Shown here one piece after another: positions 16,517 to 24,105 of a DNA stretch of 64,000 nt; the stretch's first letter is position 1; every line of letters begins with the position of its first letter. Made by a program: the position numbers and the translations under genes. The notes under the pieces are model-generated. The model worked only from the letters and a program-made list of their open reading frames with translations, did no database searches and had not been told where the DNA came from. The DNA is from Bacteroides sp. (GTDB lineage Bacteria; Bacteroidota; Bacteroidia; Bacteroidales; Muribaculaceae): NCBI GenBank assembly GCA_014802105.1, contig JAAVCX010000016.1, forward strand, positions 11,037 to 75,036. The letters run 5' to 3'.

Positions 16517-17314
16517 TCAGGGACGTTTCTTGAGCTGAAGATAGGAGTTGACAGCACCTACCAGAAGAGCGCCACCTACTATATTGCCCAGAGTGGCGGG
16601 AATGAAATTGGCTGTGATAGACTGAAGTACACCCACGTCGGCGCCCTCCATCATGCCGAGAGGGATGAAAAACATGTTGGCTATGGAGTGCTCATAGCCG
16701 AGCACTACAAATGCCATGACCGGCCACCAGCAACCGGCTATCTTATCGATCAGGGTCTTGCCGCTGAGCGCGAGCCACACGGCCAGACAGACACACCAGT
16801 TGGCTCCTACTCCTTTGAGAAAAACTGTCCACCATCCCATCGAGACCTTGGCCTCGGCGATGCCGATGATAGCGTTGTGCCAGGGCCCCGAGGAGGTCAG
16901 CCCGCAGAGATAGACCATGAAATAAGTGAAAGCCAACGCTCCGACACAGTTGCCCAGGTAGACCAGAACCCAGTTGAGCAACGTCAGGCGAGAGCCGTGA
17001 CGGCCGCTCACCATCGAGGGGATGAGCACGGCGTTATTGCCGGTAAAGAGCTCGGCGCCGAGCACTACCACGAGCATCAGTCCGATAGGAAACGACAGGC
17101 CGCTCAGCAACCGTTGCAGTCCCGGATTGCCGGCAGTGAGTTCGGGGAAACCAAATCCCAGTGTGAGCGAGAGGATAGCTCCGAGCGAGATATAGGCACC
17201 GGCCATGGCTGCCGATGTGAGCAGGCGCGGAGTGTCAGAGGCTGTAAAGGCGGCTTTGGCGGCTCCGGCGTCGGCGGCCGCAGCGGTGATGTCACGCGGG
17301 GAGAGTATCTTCAT
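16517..17314 (-). CDS. Formate/nitrite transporter family protein
   Basis: This 265-residue protein has the six membrane segments of the FocA/NirC channel family. Family features include SAAMAGAYISLGAILSLTLG, the LGAELFTGNNAVLIPSM motif at the end of the second or third helix, LGNCVGALAFTYFM, GVGANWCVCLAVWLALS and LGYEHSIANMFFIPLGMM. It would pass formate or nitrite across the inner membrane; which one cannot be decided here. Its start overlaps the 3' end of the exonuclease gene by 23 bp, so the two are cotranscribed. Confidence 0.93.
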   Translation of the reverse strand: MKILSPRDITAAAADAGAAKAAFTASDTPRLLTSAAMAGAYISLGAILSLTLGFGFPELTAGNPGLQRLLSGLSFPIGLMLVVVLGAELFTGNNAVLIPSMVSGRHGSRLTLLNWVLVYLGNCVGALAFTYFMVYLCGLTSSGPWHNAIIGIAEAKVSMGWWTVFLKGVGANWCVCLAVWLALSGKTLIDKIAGCWWPVMAFVVLGYEHSIANMFFIPLGMMEGADVGVLQSITANFIPATLGNIVGGALLVGAVNSYLQLKKRP

Positions 17315-17960
17315 TGTCGGTAGTCTCGTCGGTGGGGGTAGGTAATACTATGTAGGGGGATTCTTCGGGCACGAAAGCTCCCGATTTGAGCAACAGGTAG
17401 ATGCGTCGGCAGGCCCAGGCATCGATGGAGGCATAGACCATCTGGGCGCCGGTCAGTCGCGGAGCCTCCCAGTTGGTCAGACGCTGGCCCTTGGATATGC
17501 GTTCCTGAAAGAGTATTGCATATATCTTCTGCAGGCTCAGGTCGGAGATGCGGAAGTCCTTGACCATCTCCTGGAGCTCGACGAAATTTCTCGGCTCAAA
17601 CTCACACAGGCGATGGAGCATGTGAAAATCGTCCTTGAGCGAGAGCCCGACCTTGATCACGTCGTCACACTCCATGAAATCGATCAGCTCGCGGGTGAAG
17701 CCACATTTATTGATGCGGAACAGGAAAGATCTCTCGTCAGTCGAGATCTGTATGAGCGACACGCGGTTGGTCACACCCTTGCGGAAATTGGGCTTGGTCT
17801 CGGTGTCGAAACCTACCAGTGCCTGGGTGCGCAGATAGGCGAGAGCCTCGGCCGCATCATGTTCGTTTTCAATCACCGTGATGCTCCCGTCAAAGGTGAC
17901 GGTAGGCATTTCGGCGATCAGACGCTTGTCGATGGCGATTGTGAAACTCTCGTTATTCAT
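17292..17960 (-). CDS. DEDD-type 3'-5' exonuclease domain protein
   Basis: This 222-residue protein is a single 3'-5' exonuclease domain. The first motif is GFDTETKP (Asp52, Glu54), the second lies around GLSLKDDFHMLHRL, and the third is YASIDAWACRRIY (YxxxD, so DEDDy). It resembles the RNase D and Werner-type exonucleases; the nucleic acid target is not known. A complete promoter sits so close to the ATG that the mRNA is probably leaderless. The formate/nitrite channel gene overlaps its 3' end by 23 bp. Confidence 0.9.
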   Translation of the reverse strand: MNNESFTIAIDKRLIAEMPTVTFDGSITVIENEHDAAEALAYLRTQALVGFDTETKPNFRKGVTNRVSLIQISTDERSFLFRINKCGFTRELIDFMECDDVIKVGLSLKDDFHMLHRLCEFEPRNFVELQEMVKDFRISDLSLQKIYAILFQERISKGQRLTNWEAPRLTGAQMVYASIDAWACRRIYLLLKSGAFVPEESPYIVLPTPTDETTDNEDTLPA

Positions 17961-17964
17961 GTCG

Positions 17965-17996
17965 CAAAGTTAAGCATTATTCAACTATTTCACAAA
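17965..17996 (-). promoter_or_regulatory. Exonuclease promoter giving a probably leaderless mRNA
   Basis: On the minus strand TTTG (17996-17993), 20 bp, then TAACTTTG (17972-17965) form a consensus Bacteroidetes promoter. Only four bases separate the box from the ATG at 17960, so transcription should start at or next to the A of the start codon. Confidence 0.7.
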
Positions 17997-18056
17997 TTGT
18001 AGTTTCTCCTGCCCTCTTGGATGAATTATAGTATATAGCTGAAGTGAGCAGGGATG

Positions 18057-18566
18057 CTATCTTCTGCGACGAGGTATATATGCAGCCGGTTTTATTGGCT
18101 CAAAAGCCTTCAATCCTTCATCTCCGGTAAATATCTCAACCTGCACATTGTATTTGTCATAATATCTTGCCACGGCAACGATTAGGGCATCTCCTAAAGA
18201 CTGGCCGGTCAACGCGGTGTCTTTCCATGTCAATAGGATTTGTTTGAAAGATTCGTTTTCGATTAAGCCCGACTGTTCGGTAAACGCAGTCCATGGACTC
18301 TTACCATCCAAAGTATTCTCAATGTGCTCTACGAAAGAGTTGACAATTTCATGTCTGTCACCGTGGGATTGAGCTATATGATTTCCTGTCTCGATGATGC
18401 TTGCCAATGGAAGAATCAGAGTAGTTCCGGCCTCGATTTCAGAGTCGATTTTCTCTTTAACCAGCTCGTAAGTCCATCTGGCATGATCGGGCCCACATGT
18501 TTCTTTCCCCGGAACCCGAAGCCATACACAAAGGATGCTGGTGTCAAGAATTAATACTTTTCTCAT
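18057..18566 (-). CDS. PIN-like nuclease, partner of the adjacent AAA ATPase
   Basis: This 169-residue protein has the acidic pattern of a PIN-like RNase: Asp8 in VLILDTSIL, Glu59 in LPLASIIETGNHI, Asp126 in GQSLGDALIVAVA, and Asp149 in VEIFTGDEGLKAF. It is longer than VapC toxins (about 130 residues) and ends in a basic RRRR tail. Its ATG overlaps the stop of the upstream ATPase gene (ATGA, 18563-18566), so translation is coupled. PIN domains with this layout usually cut RNA. The pair is AT-richer than the neighbouring core genes, which suggests horizontal acquisition. A role in phage defence or as a controlled toxin is inference; I do not recognise a characterised system of this type. Confidence 0.75.
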   Translation of the reverse strand: MRKVLILDTSILCVWLRVPGKETCGPDHARWTYELVKEKIDSEIEAGTTLILPLASIIETGNHIAQSHGDRHEIVNSFVEHIENTLDGKSPWTAFTEQSGLIENESFKQILLTWKDTALTGQSLGDALIVAVARYYDKYNVQVEIFTGDEGLKAFEPIKPAAYIPRRRR

Positions 18567-19762
18567 TTCTGGCTATTTGAAAGAAATCCGTTTGTCATGA
18601 TGTCGCCAGGGGTGTAGTTGGCCAATAGTTTCAGAAGCTGAGGTTCATCCTCAAGTAAATGTATTTCACTGTGTCCAGAGGTTTCTGATCTTGAAACATA
18701 GCTGATAAATGGAAGCATCTCAGGGCCTAACGCGTCAATTAAAACGGGATTGTGTGTGGTACATATAATGTCTATGCCTTTTTTTGATCCCAGATCTTTA
18801 AGTGCCATTACCAGCTCTCCGGCTCGTGACGGATGGAGCCCGTTATCAACTTCTTCGATCACTATGGTTGCTCCCTTTTGTGCAGATAGTAGAGCTGAGA
18901 CAATGGCGATGAATCTTAATGTTCCGTCTGACATAGAACGAGCATCAAATTCAGATAGATCACCATCGGTCCATTCCTCAGCACAATATAACATTGCATC
19001 GGTCTTGAAACGTCCGATGGGCTCAGCCCAGATTTTTGTCAAATCTTTTTCGGGTAGCGGGCGCACGTAGTTGGTAAGATTGTTTTCAAACTCTTTTTTA
19101 AGGTCATCGGGAAGGCCTGCTATAACTCCTGCGATATTAGATCCGTCGGTGGCCAGTTTGTCGGAAAGAGACGTGTAGTCTCTCATTTTTTCCGGTTTGG
19201 GATCCAGGATAAAAATGGACTTTAATACCGAAGAGACAGCATCGGCTTTGTCTTTGATCTCTTTGATGACGTTTAAATTAGGGATCTGAGATATGATAGC
19301 GATATCTCTCTTTACGGCAAGTCCCTTGCGTGGCCCGGCTTTATCTTTCTGAAAACGCGCGATAATGTGATTGCTGCCATTTTCTACCTCATCGGTAGAG
19401 TAAAGCACCTTCTCTTTGCCACTGATAGTTTTGAGTATGAGTTTTTCTTCTCTAAGGAGTAGCTCCTTGTCTTCTAAGACAAATGAAATCTCGTAAGTAA
19501 ATTCTTCTTTACCTATCGTCAGGACTATACCTAAAGAGGCGTATGACTCGTTTCGTCTGATAAGTCCCTCAATACCACCCCTTGCGATCGAATTAAAGTC
19601 AGAAAGACGATTGCCCGTAGCTATGTAGGATAAGAAGGAGAGAGCATCAACGATGTTGGATTTCCCGGCTGCATTTGTTCCTATTATGAAGATCAGTGGA
19701 TCAACCCAAAGTTGAGCTGATTCAAAGCTTTTCCAGTTTTTCAGTGTTAGTTGTTCGATCAT
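18563..19762 (-). CDS. AAA family ATPase (AAA_21/RecF-like), paired with PIN-like gene
   Basis: This 399-residue protein is an ABC/RecF-like ATPase. Walker A is GTNAAGKS (28-35), the signature-like SDGTLRF comes near residue 300, Walker B is ATIVIEEVDNGLHP, and the switch histidine is in CTTHNPVLIDALG. The middle (about 90-260) is a family-specific insertion or coiled region. There is no TOPRIM domain, so it is not a full OLD nuclease. Start MIEQLTLKNWKSF was chosen; nine more residues are possible upstream. The downstream PIN-like gene overlaps by 4 bp. Similar ATPases act as sensors or motors in defence pairs with an effector nuclease, and that arrangement is what is seen here. Confidence 0.85.
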   Translation of the reverse strand: MIEQLTLKNWKSFESAQLWVDPLIFIIGTNAAGKSNIVDALSFLSYIATGNRLSDFNSIARGGIEGLIRRNESYASLGIVLTIGKEEFTYEISFVLEDKELLLREEKLILKTISGKEKVLYSTDEVENGSNHIIARFQKDKAGPRKGLAVKRDIAIISQIPNLNVIKEIKDKADAVSSVLKSIFILDPKPEKMRDYTSLSDKLATDGSNIAGVIAGLPDDLKKEFENNLTNYVRPLPEKDLTKIWAEPIGRFKTDAMLYCAEEWTDGDLSEFDARSMSDGTLRFIAIVSALLSAQKGATIVIEEVDNGLHPSRAGELVMALKDLGSKKGIDIICTTHNPVLIDALGPEMLPFISYVSRSETSGHSEIHLLEDEPQLLKLLANYTPGDIMTNGFLSNSQK

Positions 19763-19916
19763 AAGTAACTCTTTAGAATTGAACATCAATATTTTATCTA
19801 AGCGACTCTTGGATTGTGTAATAAAGGCATTGCGGGGAGCTGTGCTTTGGGCTATTACTGGTTTTAAGTTTTTTCTGATTGAAAAGGCTGACTTTAAATA
19901 TCAGTTAATGAGTAAA

Positions 19917-20012
19917 TTTTCAAGAGTTACTTAATTGCAATCATTCGATATGCAAAGATAATTATTAATTTTGAAAATATATGTATTCTGTTTTCAAGAG
20001 TGGCTTGAATTG
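19917..20012 (-). promoter_or_regulatory. Promoter of the AAA-PIN pair flanked by direct repeats
   Basis: The minus strand carries TATCTTTG at 19960-19953, a -7 box that would start transcription near 19946 and give a leader of about 185 nt. Two imperfect copies of a 21-22-bp sequence (TTTTCAAGAGT, then CTTAATTG or CTTGAATTG) lie on either side, at 19917-19937 and 19991-20012. They could be operator sites. Confidence 0.5.
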
Positions 20013-20036
20013 TTGGTAGAGCAGAGTACACAACAG

Positions 20037-20081
20037 CGACGGGGACGCTGTGTCGGTTTAGATGACACGGTGTCCCCGTCG
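20037..20081. repeat. Imperfect GC-rich palindrome after the rubrerythrin gene
   Basis: CGACGGGGACGCTGTGTC (20037-20054) and GACACGGTGTCCCCGTCG (20064-20081) form an 18-bp stem with a few central mismatches. It lies 31 bp after the rubrerythrin stop codon on the minus strand and may act as its terminator, though no T tract follows. Its form is like other REP-type elements. Confidence 0.6.
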
Positions 20082-20111
20082 TAAAATGCGTTATCTTGAA
20101 TGAGCGGTCAA

Positions 20112-20711
20112 TCAGGCATTGCCCAGAAGCTCGTCGATGTCCATGGCCATGTAGTGCTGATAGGGATGGTCACAGCCGGGACAGGTCTGTGGGGGCTCGG
20201 TGCCTTCGAAAATGTAACCACAGACGAGACACTTCCACTTGATGGCATGATCACGTTTCCACACGGTGCCGTCCTTGACCTGCTTGAGCATGAGCATGAA
20301 ACGCTCGCGATGGTGCATCTCGATCTGGGCGATGGCCTCGAAATGCTCGGCGATCTCTACAAAGCCCTCTTCGCGGGCCACTGCGGCGGCGTTCTTATAC
20401 TGATCCACACCCTCCGAGAGCTCCTCGGCGGCGGCTGTGGCAAGGTTGGAGGCGGTGTCGCCGATGACACCTGCATCGATGGGAGTGCCGGTAGGGGCTA
20501 CCTTGCCACCCTCAAGGAATTTGAAATATACTTTGGCATGACGCAACTCGTTGGCTGCAGTCTCTTTGAAAATTTCTGAAATGGGATAGAAGCCCTCTTT
20601 TTCGGCCTGAGCTGCATAGAAAGTGTAACGTGTGTAGGCGAGCGACTCGCCGATGTAGGCATCCACGAGGTTTTTCTCAGTCTGGGTGCCGACGATTGAT
20701 TTAGTGCTCAT
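20112..20711 (-). CDS. rbr: Rubrerythrin
   Basis: This 199-residue protein combines a ferritin-like di-iron domain with a C-terminal rubredoxin domain and acts as a peroxide reductase in anaerobes. The di-iron ligands lie in ESLAYTRYTFYAA, ETAANELRHAKVYFKFLEGG and HFEAIAQIEMHHRERF. The rubredoxin iron site is CLVCGY with CPGCDHP. The length is normal for the short rubrerythrin class. No TAnnTTTG box is clear upstream, which fits stress control but does not show it. Confidence 0.96.
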   Translation of the reverse strand: MSTKSIVGTQTEKNLVDAYIGESLAYTRYTFYAAQAEKEGFYPISEIFKETAANELRHAKVYFKFLEGGKVAPTGTPIDAGVIGDTASNLATAAAEELSEGVDQYKNAAAVAREEGFVEIAEHFEAIAQIEMHHRERFMLMLKQVKDGTVWKRDHAIKWKCLVCGYIFEGTEPPQTCPGCDHPYQHYMAMDIDELLGNA

Positions 20712-20900
20712 ATATAATAAGTTTTTTTGAATGATTGATGATTATGCGTTTATCTCTTGAACGCTTCACGCATCTCAAAAGTTTATGCCGTCTCTGATAT
20801 TTTCGGCCGTATCTCCATGATAAGGACTGAAAGGGAGGTCAAAGCCGCTCGACTCAGAAGAATTTTTGAGAAAAAAGTGTCGGGAATTGCGGATAATGTG

Positions 20901-20908
20901 TAAATTTG
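20901..20908 (+). promoter_or_regulatory. dapA promoter, -7 box TAAATTTG
   Basis: TAAATTTG matches TAnnTTTG and lies 30 bp upstream of the dapA start codon, giving a short leader of about 24 nt. It probably drives the run dapA, glycosyltransferase, pyrC and perhaps korAB. Confidence 0.55.
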
Positions 20909-20938
20909 CATCAACTTCCAACAGGAATGTAAAAATTT

Positions 20939-21826
20939 ATGGACAACTCCAACCTACGCGGAATGGGAGTCGCTCTGACGACACCTTTCAACGACGATCT
21001 GTCAATCGATTACGATACCCTCGACTTTCACATAGACTATCTCATAGAGCAGGGAGTCGACTATATAGTCGCGCTCGGCACCACAGCCGAGACCCCCACG
21101 CTCACCCCTGACGAGAAGATGGAGCTGGAGTCAAGGATACTCGACCGTGTGGCCGGACGTGTGCCCGTAGTAGTAGGAGTCGGCGGAAACAACACCTCGG
21201 CTCTGATCAGGGAGCTGGCCTCGACTCCGCGCATCAGGGAGTTTGCCGCGATCCTCTCGGTAGTGCCCTATTACAACAAGCCTACCCAGGAGGGCATGTA
21301 CCGCCACTTCTCGGCCATAGCCGAGGCCTCGCCAATCCCGGTGATACTCTATAACATCCCCGGTCGCTCGGGAGTCAACATGGAGGTCGACACCGTCATG
21401 CGTCTCGCGCGCCAATATCCCGACAAGATCATAGGCATCAAGGAAGCCTCGGGAAATATGGACCAGATACGACTCGTGATCACCCGCCGCCCCAAGGGCT
21501 TTCTGGTGCTCTCGGGCGACGACTCTCTGGCCCACAACGTCATAGGTCATGGCGGCGACGGAGTGATCTCGGTGATAGGCAACGCCTATCCCAAGGAGTT
21601 CACGCGCATGATACGCCTGAGCCTTAATGACGAGACCCACACCTCGGCCACTCCGCTCCACCAGCGATTCTCGGCATTCTACACCCTGCTCTTCAAGGAC
21701 GGCAACCCCGCCGGTATCAAATGTCTGCTCCATCACCTCTTCCCCCGCTATAAGGAAGTGTTGAGACTCCCGCTCGTGCCCGCCTCCGACACTACGCGTG
21801 ATGCCATGAGTCACGAATTGCTCTGA
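20939..21826 (+). CDS. dapA: 4-hydroxy-tetrahydrodipicolinate synthase
   Basis: This 295-residue TIM-barrel enzyme condenses pyruvate with aspartate semialdehyde in lysine and diaminopimelate synthesis. The pyruvate-binding GTTAETPTL is at 47-55, the catalytic tyrosine is in ILYNIPGRSG (Tyr138), and the Schiff-base lysine is in GIKEASG (Lys168). Other members of the NAL superfamily share this fold, but the combination here is typical of DapA. The glycosyltransferase gene follows after 84 bp. Confidence 0.95.
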   Translation: MDNSNLRGMGVALTTPFNDDLSIDYDTLDFHIDYLIEQGVDYIVALGTTAETPTLTPDEKMELESRILDRVAGRVPVVVGVGGNNTSALIRELASTPRIREFAAILSVVPYYNKPTQEGMYRHFSAIAEASPIPVILYNIPGRSGVNMEVDTVMRLARQYPDKIIGIKEASGNMDQIRLVITRRPKGFLVLSGDDSLAHNVIGHGGDGVISVIGNAYPKEFTRMIRLSLNDETHTSATPLHQRFSAFYTLLFKDGNPAGIKCLLHHLFPRYKEVLRLPLVPASDTTRDAMSHELL

Positions 21827-21910
21827 GACCCGCACTCCTCTTTCTCGTCTCCTCCCGCCCCCCCGATCATCAATCAGTCATTATCTACATCTACGGTCAA
21901 ATTACCCTCA

Positions 21911-22681
21911 ATGTCAACAGCCGCTGTAACCAATACCTCCAAGGCCGATACCCTCGTCATCATTCCTACTTATAATGAGAAAGAAAACATCGAGGCGATT
22001 ATCGAGGCCGTGTTCGCTCTGCCTGTGCCCTTTGATATACTCGTGATCGACGACGGCTCGCCCGACGGCACCGCCGCCATCGTCAAGGGTCTCATGGAGG
22101 TACATCAGGATCGCCTCCATCTGCTTGAACGCAAAGGTAAGCTCGGACTCGGCACAGCCTATATAGCCGGCTTCCGCCGCGCTCTCGACATGGGCTACGA
22201 GATGATCTGCGAGATGGATGCCGATTTTTCTCACGCTCCCGCCGATCTGGTGAAACTCCGCGAGGCTATCCTTGCCGGAGCCGACGTCGCCATCGGTTCG
22301 CGCTATCTCACCGGCGTCAATGTGGTCAACTGGCCTATGGGGCGTGTGCTGATGAGCTACTATGCCTCCCGCTATGTGAGGATAGTCACCGGCATGCCGG
22401 TCCACGACGCCACGGCCGGATTTGTGTGCTACCGCGCCCGGGTGCTCCGCACCCTGCCTCTCGAGAAGATACGCTTCAAGGGCTATGCCTTCCAGATAGA
22501 GATGAAATTCCTGGCCTACAAGTATGGTTTCAGGATAGTCGAGGTGCCGATCGTGTTTGTCAACCGCGTGTTGGGCACCAGCAAGATGAGCTCGGGCATC
22601 TTCAGCGAAGGATTTTTCGGCGTGATGAGGCTCAAGCTCGACAGCCTGTTCCGCAAATATCCGCGCCCCTCGGAGCAGTGA
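21911..22681 (+). CDS. Polyprenol-phosphate mannosyltransferase-like glycosyltransferase (GT2)
   Basis: This 256-residue GT2 enzyme resembles dolichol-phosphate mannose synthase. The nucleotide-sugar site includes VIIPTYNEKENI, DDGSPDGTAAIV and EMDADFSHAPADL, followed by VAIGSRYLTG and a C-terminal FQIEMKFLAYKYGF. No membrane-spanning tail is present, which fits the DPM1-like type. It would load a sugar onto a polyprenyl phosphate carrier for glycan or lipoprotein modification at the inner membrane; the sugar is not known. It lies between dapA and pyrC in a same-strand run. Confidence 0.9.
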   Translation: MSTAAVTNTSKADTLVIIPTYNEKENIEAIIEAVFALPVPFDILVIDDGSPDGTAAIVKGLMEVHQDRLHLLERKGKLGLGTAYIAGFRRALDMGYEMICEMDADFSHAPADLVKLREAILAGADVAIGSRYLTGVNVVNWPMGRVLMSYYASRYVRIVTGMPVHDATAGFVCYRARVLRTLPLEKIRFKGYAFQIEMKFLAYKYGFRIVEVPIVFVNRVLGTSKMSSGIFSEGFFGVMRLKLDSLFRKYPRPSEQ

Positions 22682-22735
22682 CCCTCCCGCGCCTCTGTCC
22701 AAGCCTTGAAAAACTACCAGGAAAACTTATCTTAT

Positions 22736-24061
22736 ATGAGTACCACCCTCTATACCGACGCTATGCTGGTCAATGAAGGCAGCATCTCGCGCGGATGGTT
22801 GCTCACCGACGGCGAGCGTATATCGACATTGGGTCAGGGCGATGTTCCTGTCGGCATCACCGCCGACACCGTGCGCGACTGCTCGGGCCTCTATCTGTTG
22901 CCCGGCGTGATCGACGTGCATGTCCATTTCCGCGACCCGGGACTCACCGAGAAGGGCGACATCTCCACCGAGAGCCGTGCCGCTGTGGCCGGTGGTGTCA
23001 CCTCCTATTTCGATATGCCCAACACCCGTCCGGCCACAGTGACCAGGCGGGATGTCGACGATAAACTCGCCCGCGCTGCCGCCGTGAGCGAAGCCAACTA
23101 TGCCTTTTTCATCGGAGCCACCGACTCTAATCTCGACGAGCTCCTGGCGGCCGATTACACTCGAGTCCCCGGCATCAAACTCTTCCTTGGCTCCTCGACC
23201 GGCAATATGCTTGTCGACGACGAGAGCGCCCTCGAGAGGCTCTTTGCCGAGGCTCCGGCCATTATAGCAGTCCATGCCGAGGACGAGGCGGTCAACCGTG
23301 CCGCCCGCGAGCGTCTGCAGGCCGAGTATCCCGAGGGGATCCCCGTTGAGCTACACCCCGAGCTCAGGCCGGCCAAGGCTTGTGTAGAGGCCACCCGCCA
23401 TGCTCTCGCGCTGGCCGAGCGCCACGGAGCGCGTCTACACATCTGCCATGTCTCCACAGCCGACGAGCTTCAGCTCATAGCCGAAGCCAAGCGCCGTGGG
23501 GTCAGAGTCACCGCCGAGACAGCTCCCCAATATCTGCTTTGGGACGCGGCCGATTTTCTGAGCAAAGGCGCGCGTATCAAGTGCAATCCATCGATCAAGC
23601 AGGCCTCCGACCGTCTGGCCCTGCTGCGAGCCCTCCTGCCCGGAGGCCCCATCGACCTCATAGCCACCGACCATGCCCCCCATCTTCTCTCCCAGAAGCA
23701 GGGCGATGCCCTGACGGCTGTCTCGGGTATGCCCATGGTGCAGTTCTCGCTCCCCGTGATGCTCGATCTCTTTGACAGCGAGCCTGAGCTCGAGGGCCAG
23801 AGCATCTCGCGTGTGGCCGAACTGATGTGTCACGCTCCGGCGCGGGTGTTCGGAGTGAAAGACCGCGGATTTCTACGTCAGGGAGCTTATGCCGACCTCA
23901 CCCTGGTTGAGCGTTGCCCCGGCGGATGGAAAGTGAGCGACTCCGATGTGGTCTCGCGCTGTGGATGGACACCTCTCGAGGGGATGACTCTCGGATGGAG
24001 AGTGGTCGACACTGTCGTCTCGGGAGGCACAGGTGCCTCGCCTCTGGCTTTCAGCTTATAG
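22736..24061 (+). CDS. pyrC: Dihydroorotase
   Basis: This 441-residue protein is a class I dihydroorotase, which closes carbamoyl aspartate to dihydroorotate in pyrimidine synthesis. The metal motif VHVHFRDPG is at 61-69, a second histidine is in LHICHVST, and DLIATDHAPH supplies the catalytic aspartate. A shorter start at MSTTLYTDAM is preferred to one ten codons upstream because it gives the normal N-terminus. The substrate-binding asparagine is in SYFDMPNTRPAT. Gaps of 54 and 44 bp to its neighbours suggest cotranscription. Confidence 0.93.
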   Translation: MSTTLYTDAMLVNEGSISRGWLLTDGERISTLGQGDVPVGITADTVRDCSGLYLLPGVIDVHVHFRDPGLTEKGDISTESRAAVAGGVTSYFDMPNTRPATVTRRDVDDKLARAAAVSEANYAFFIGATDSNLDELLAADYTRVPGIKLFLGSSTGNMLVDDESALERLFAEAPAIIAVHAEDEAVNRAARERLQAEYPEGIPVELHPELRPAKACVEATRHALALAERHGARLHICHVSTADELQLIAEAKRRGVRVTAETAPQYLLWDAADFLSKGARIKCNPSIKQASDRLALLRALLPGGPIDLIATDHAPHLLSQKQGDALTAVSGMPMVQFSLPVMLDLFDSEPELEGQSISRVAELMCHAPARVFGVKDRGFLRQGAYADLTLVERCPGGWKVSDSDVVSRCGWTPLEGMTLGWRVVDTVVSGGTGASPLAFSL

Positions 24062-24105
24062 ATCTTAGCTAAATATAATTTTAATCCATAGATACACAGT
24101 CAACA

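Noticed and set aside
18563-19762. AAA ATPase as an OLD-family nuclease (Gabija-like)
   Set aside because: No TOPRIM domain follows the ATPase core, and the partner is PIN-like rather than a UvrD helicase.
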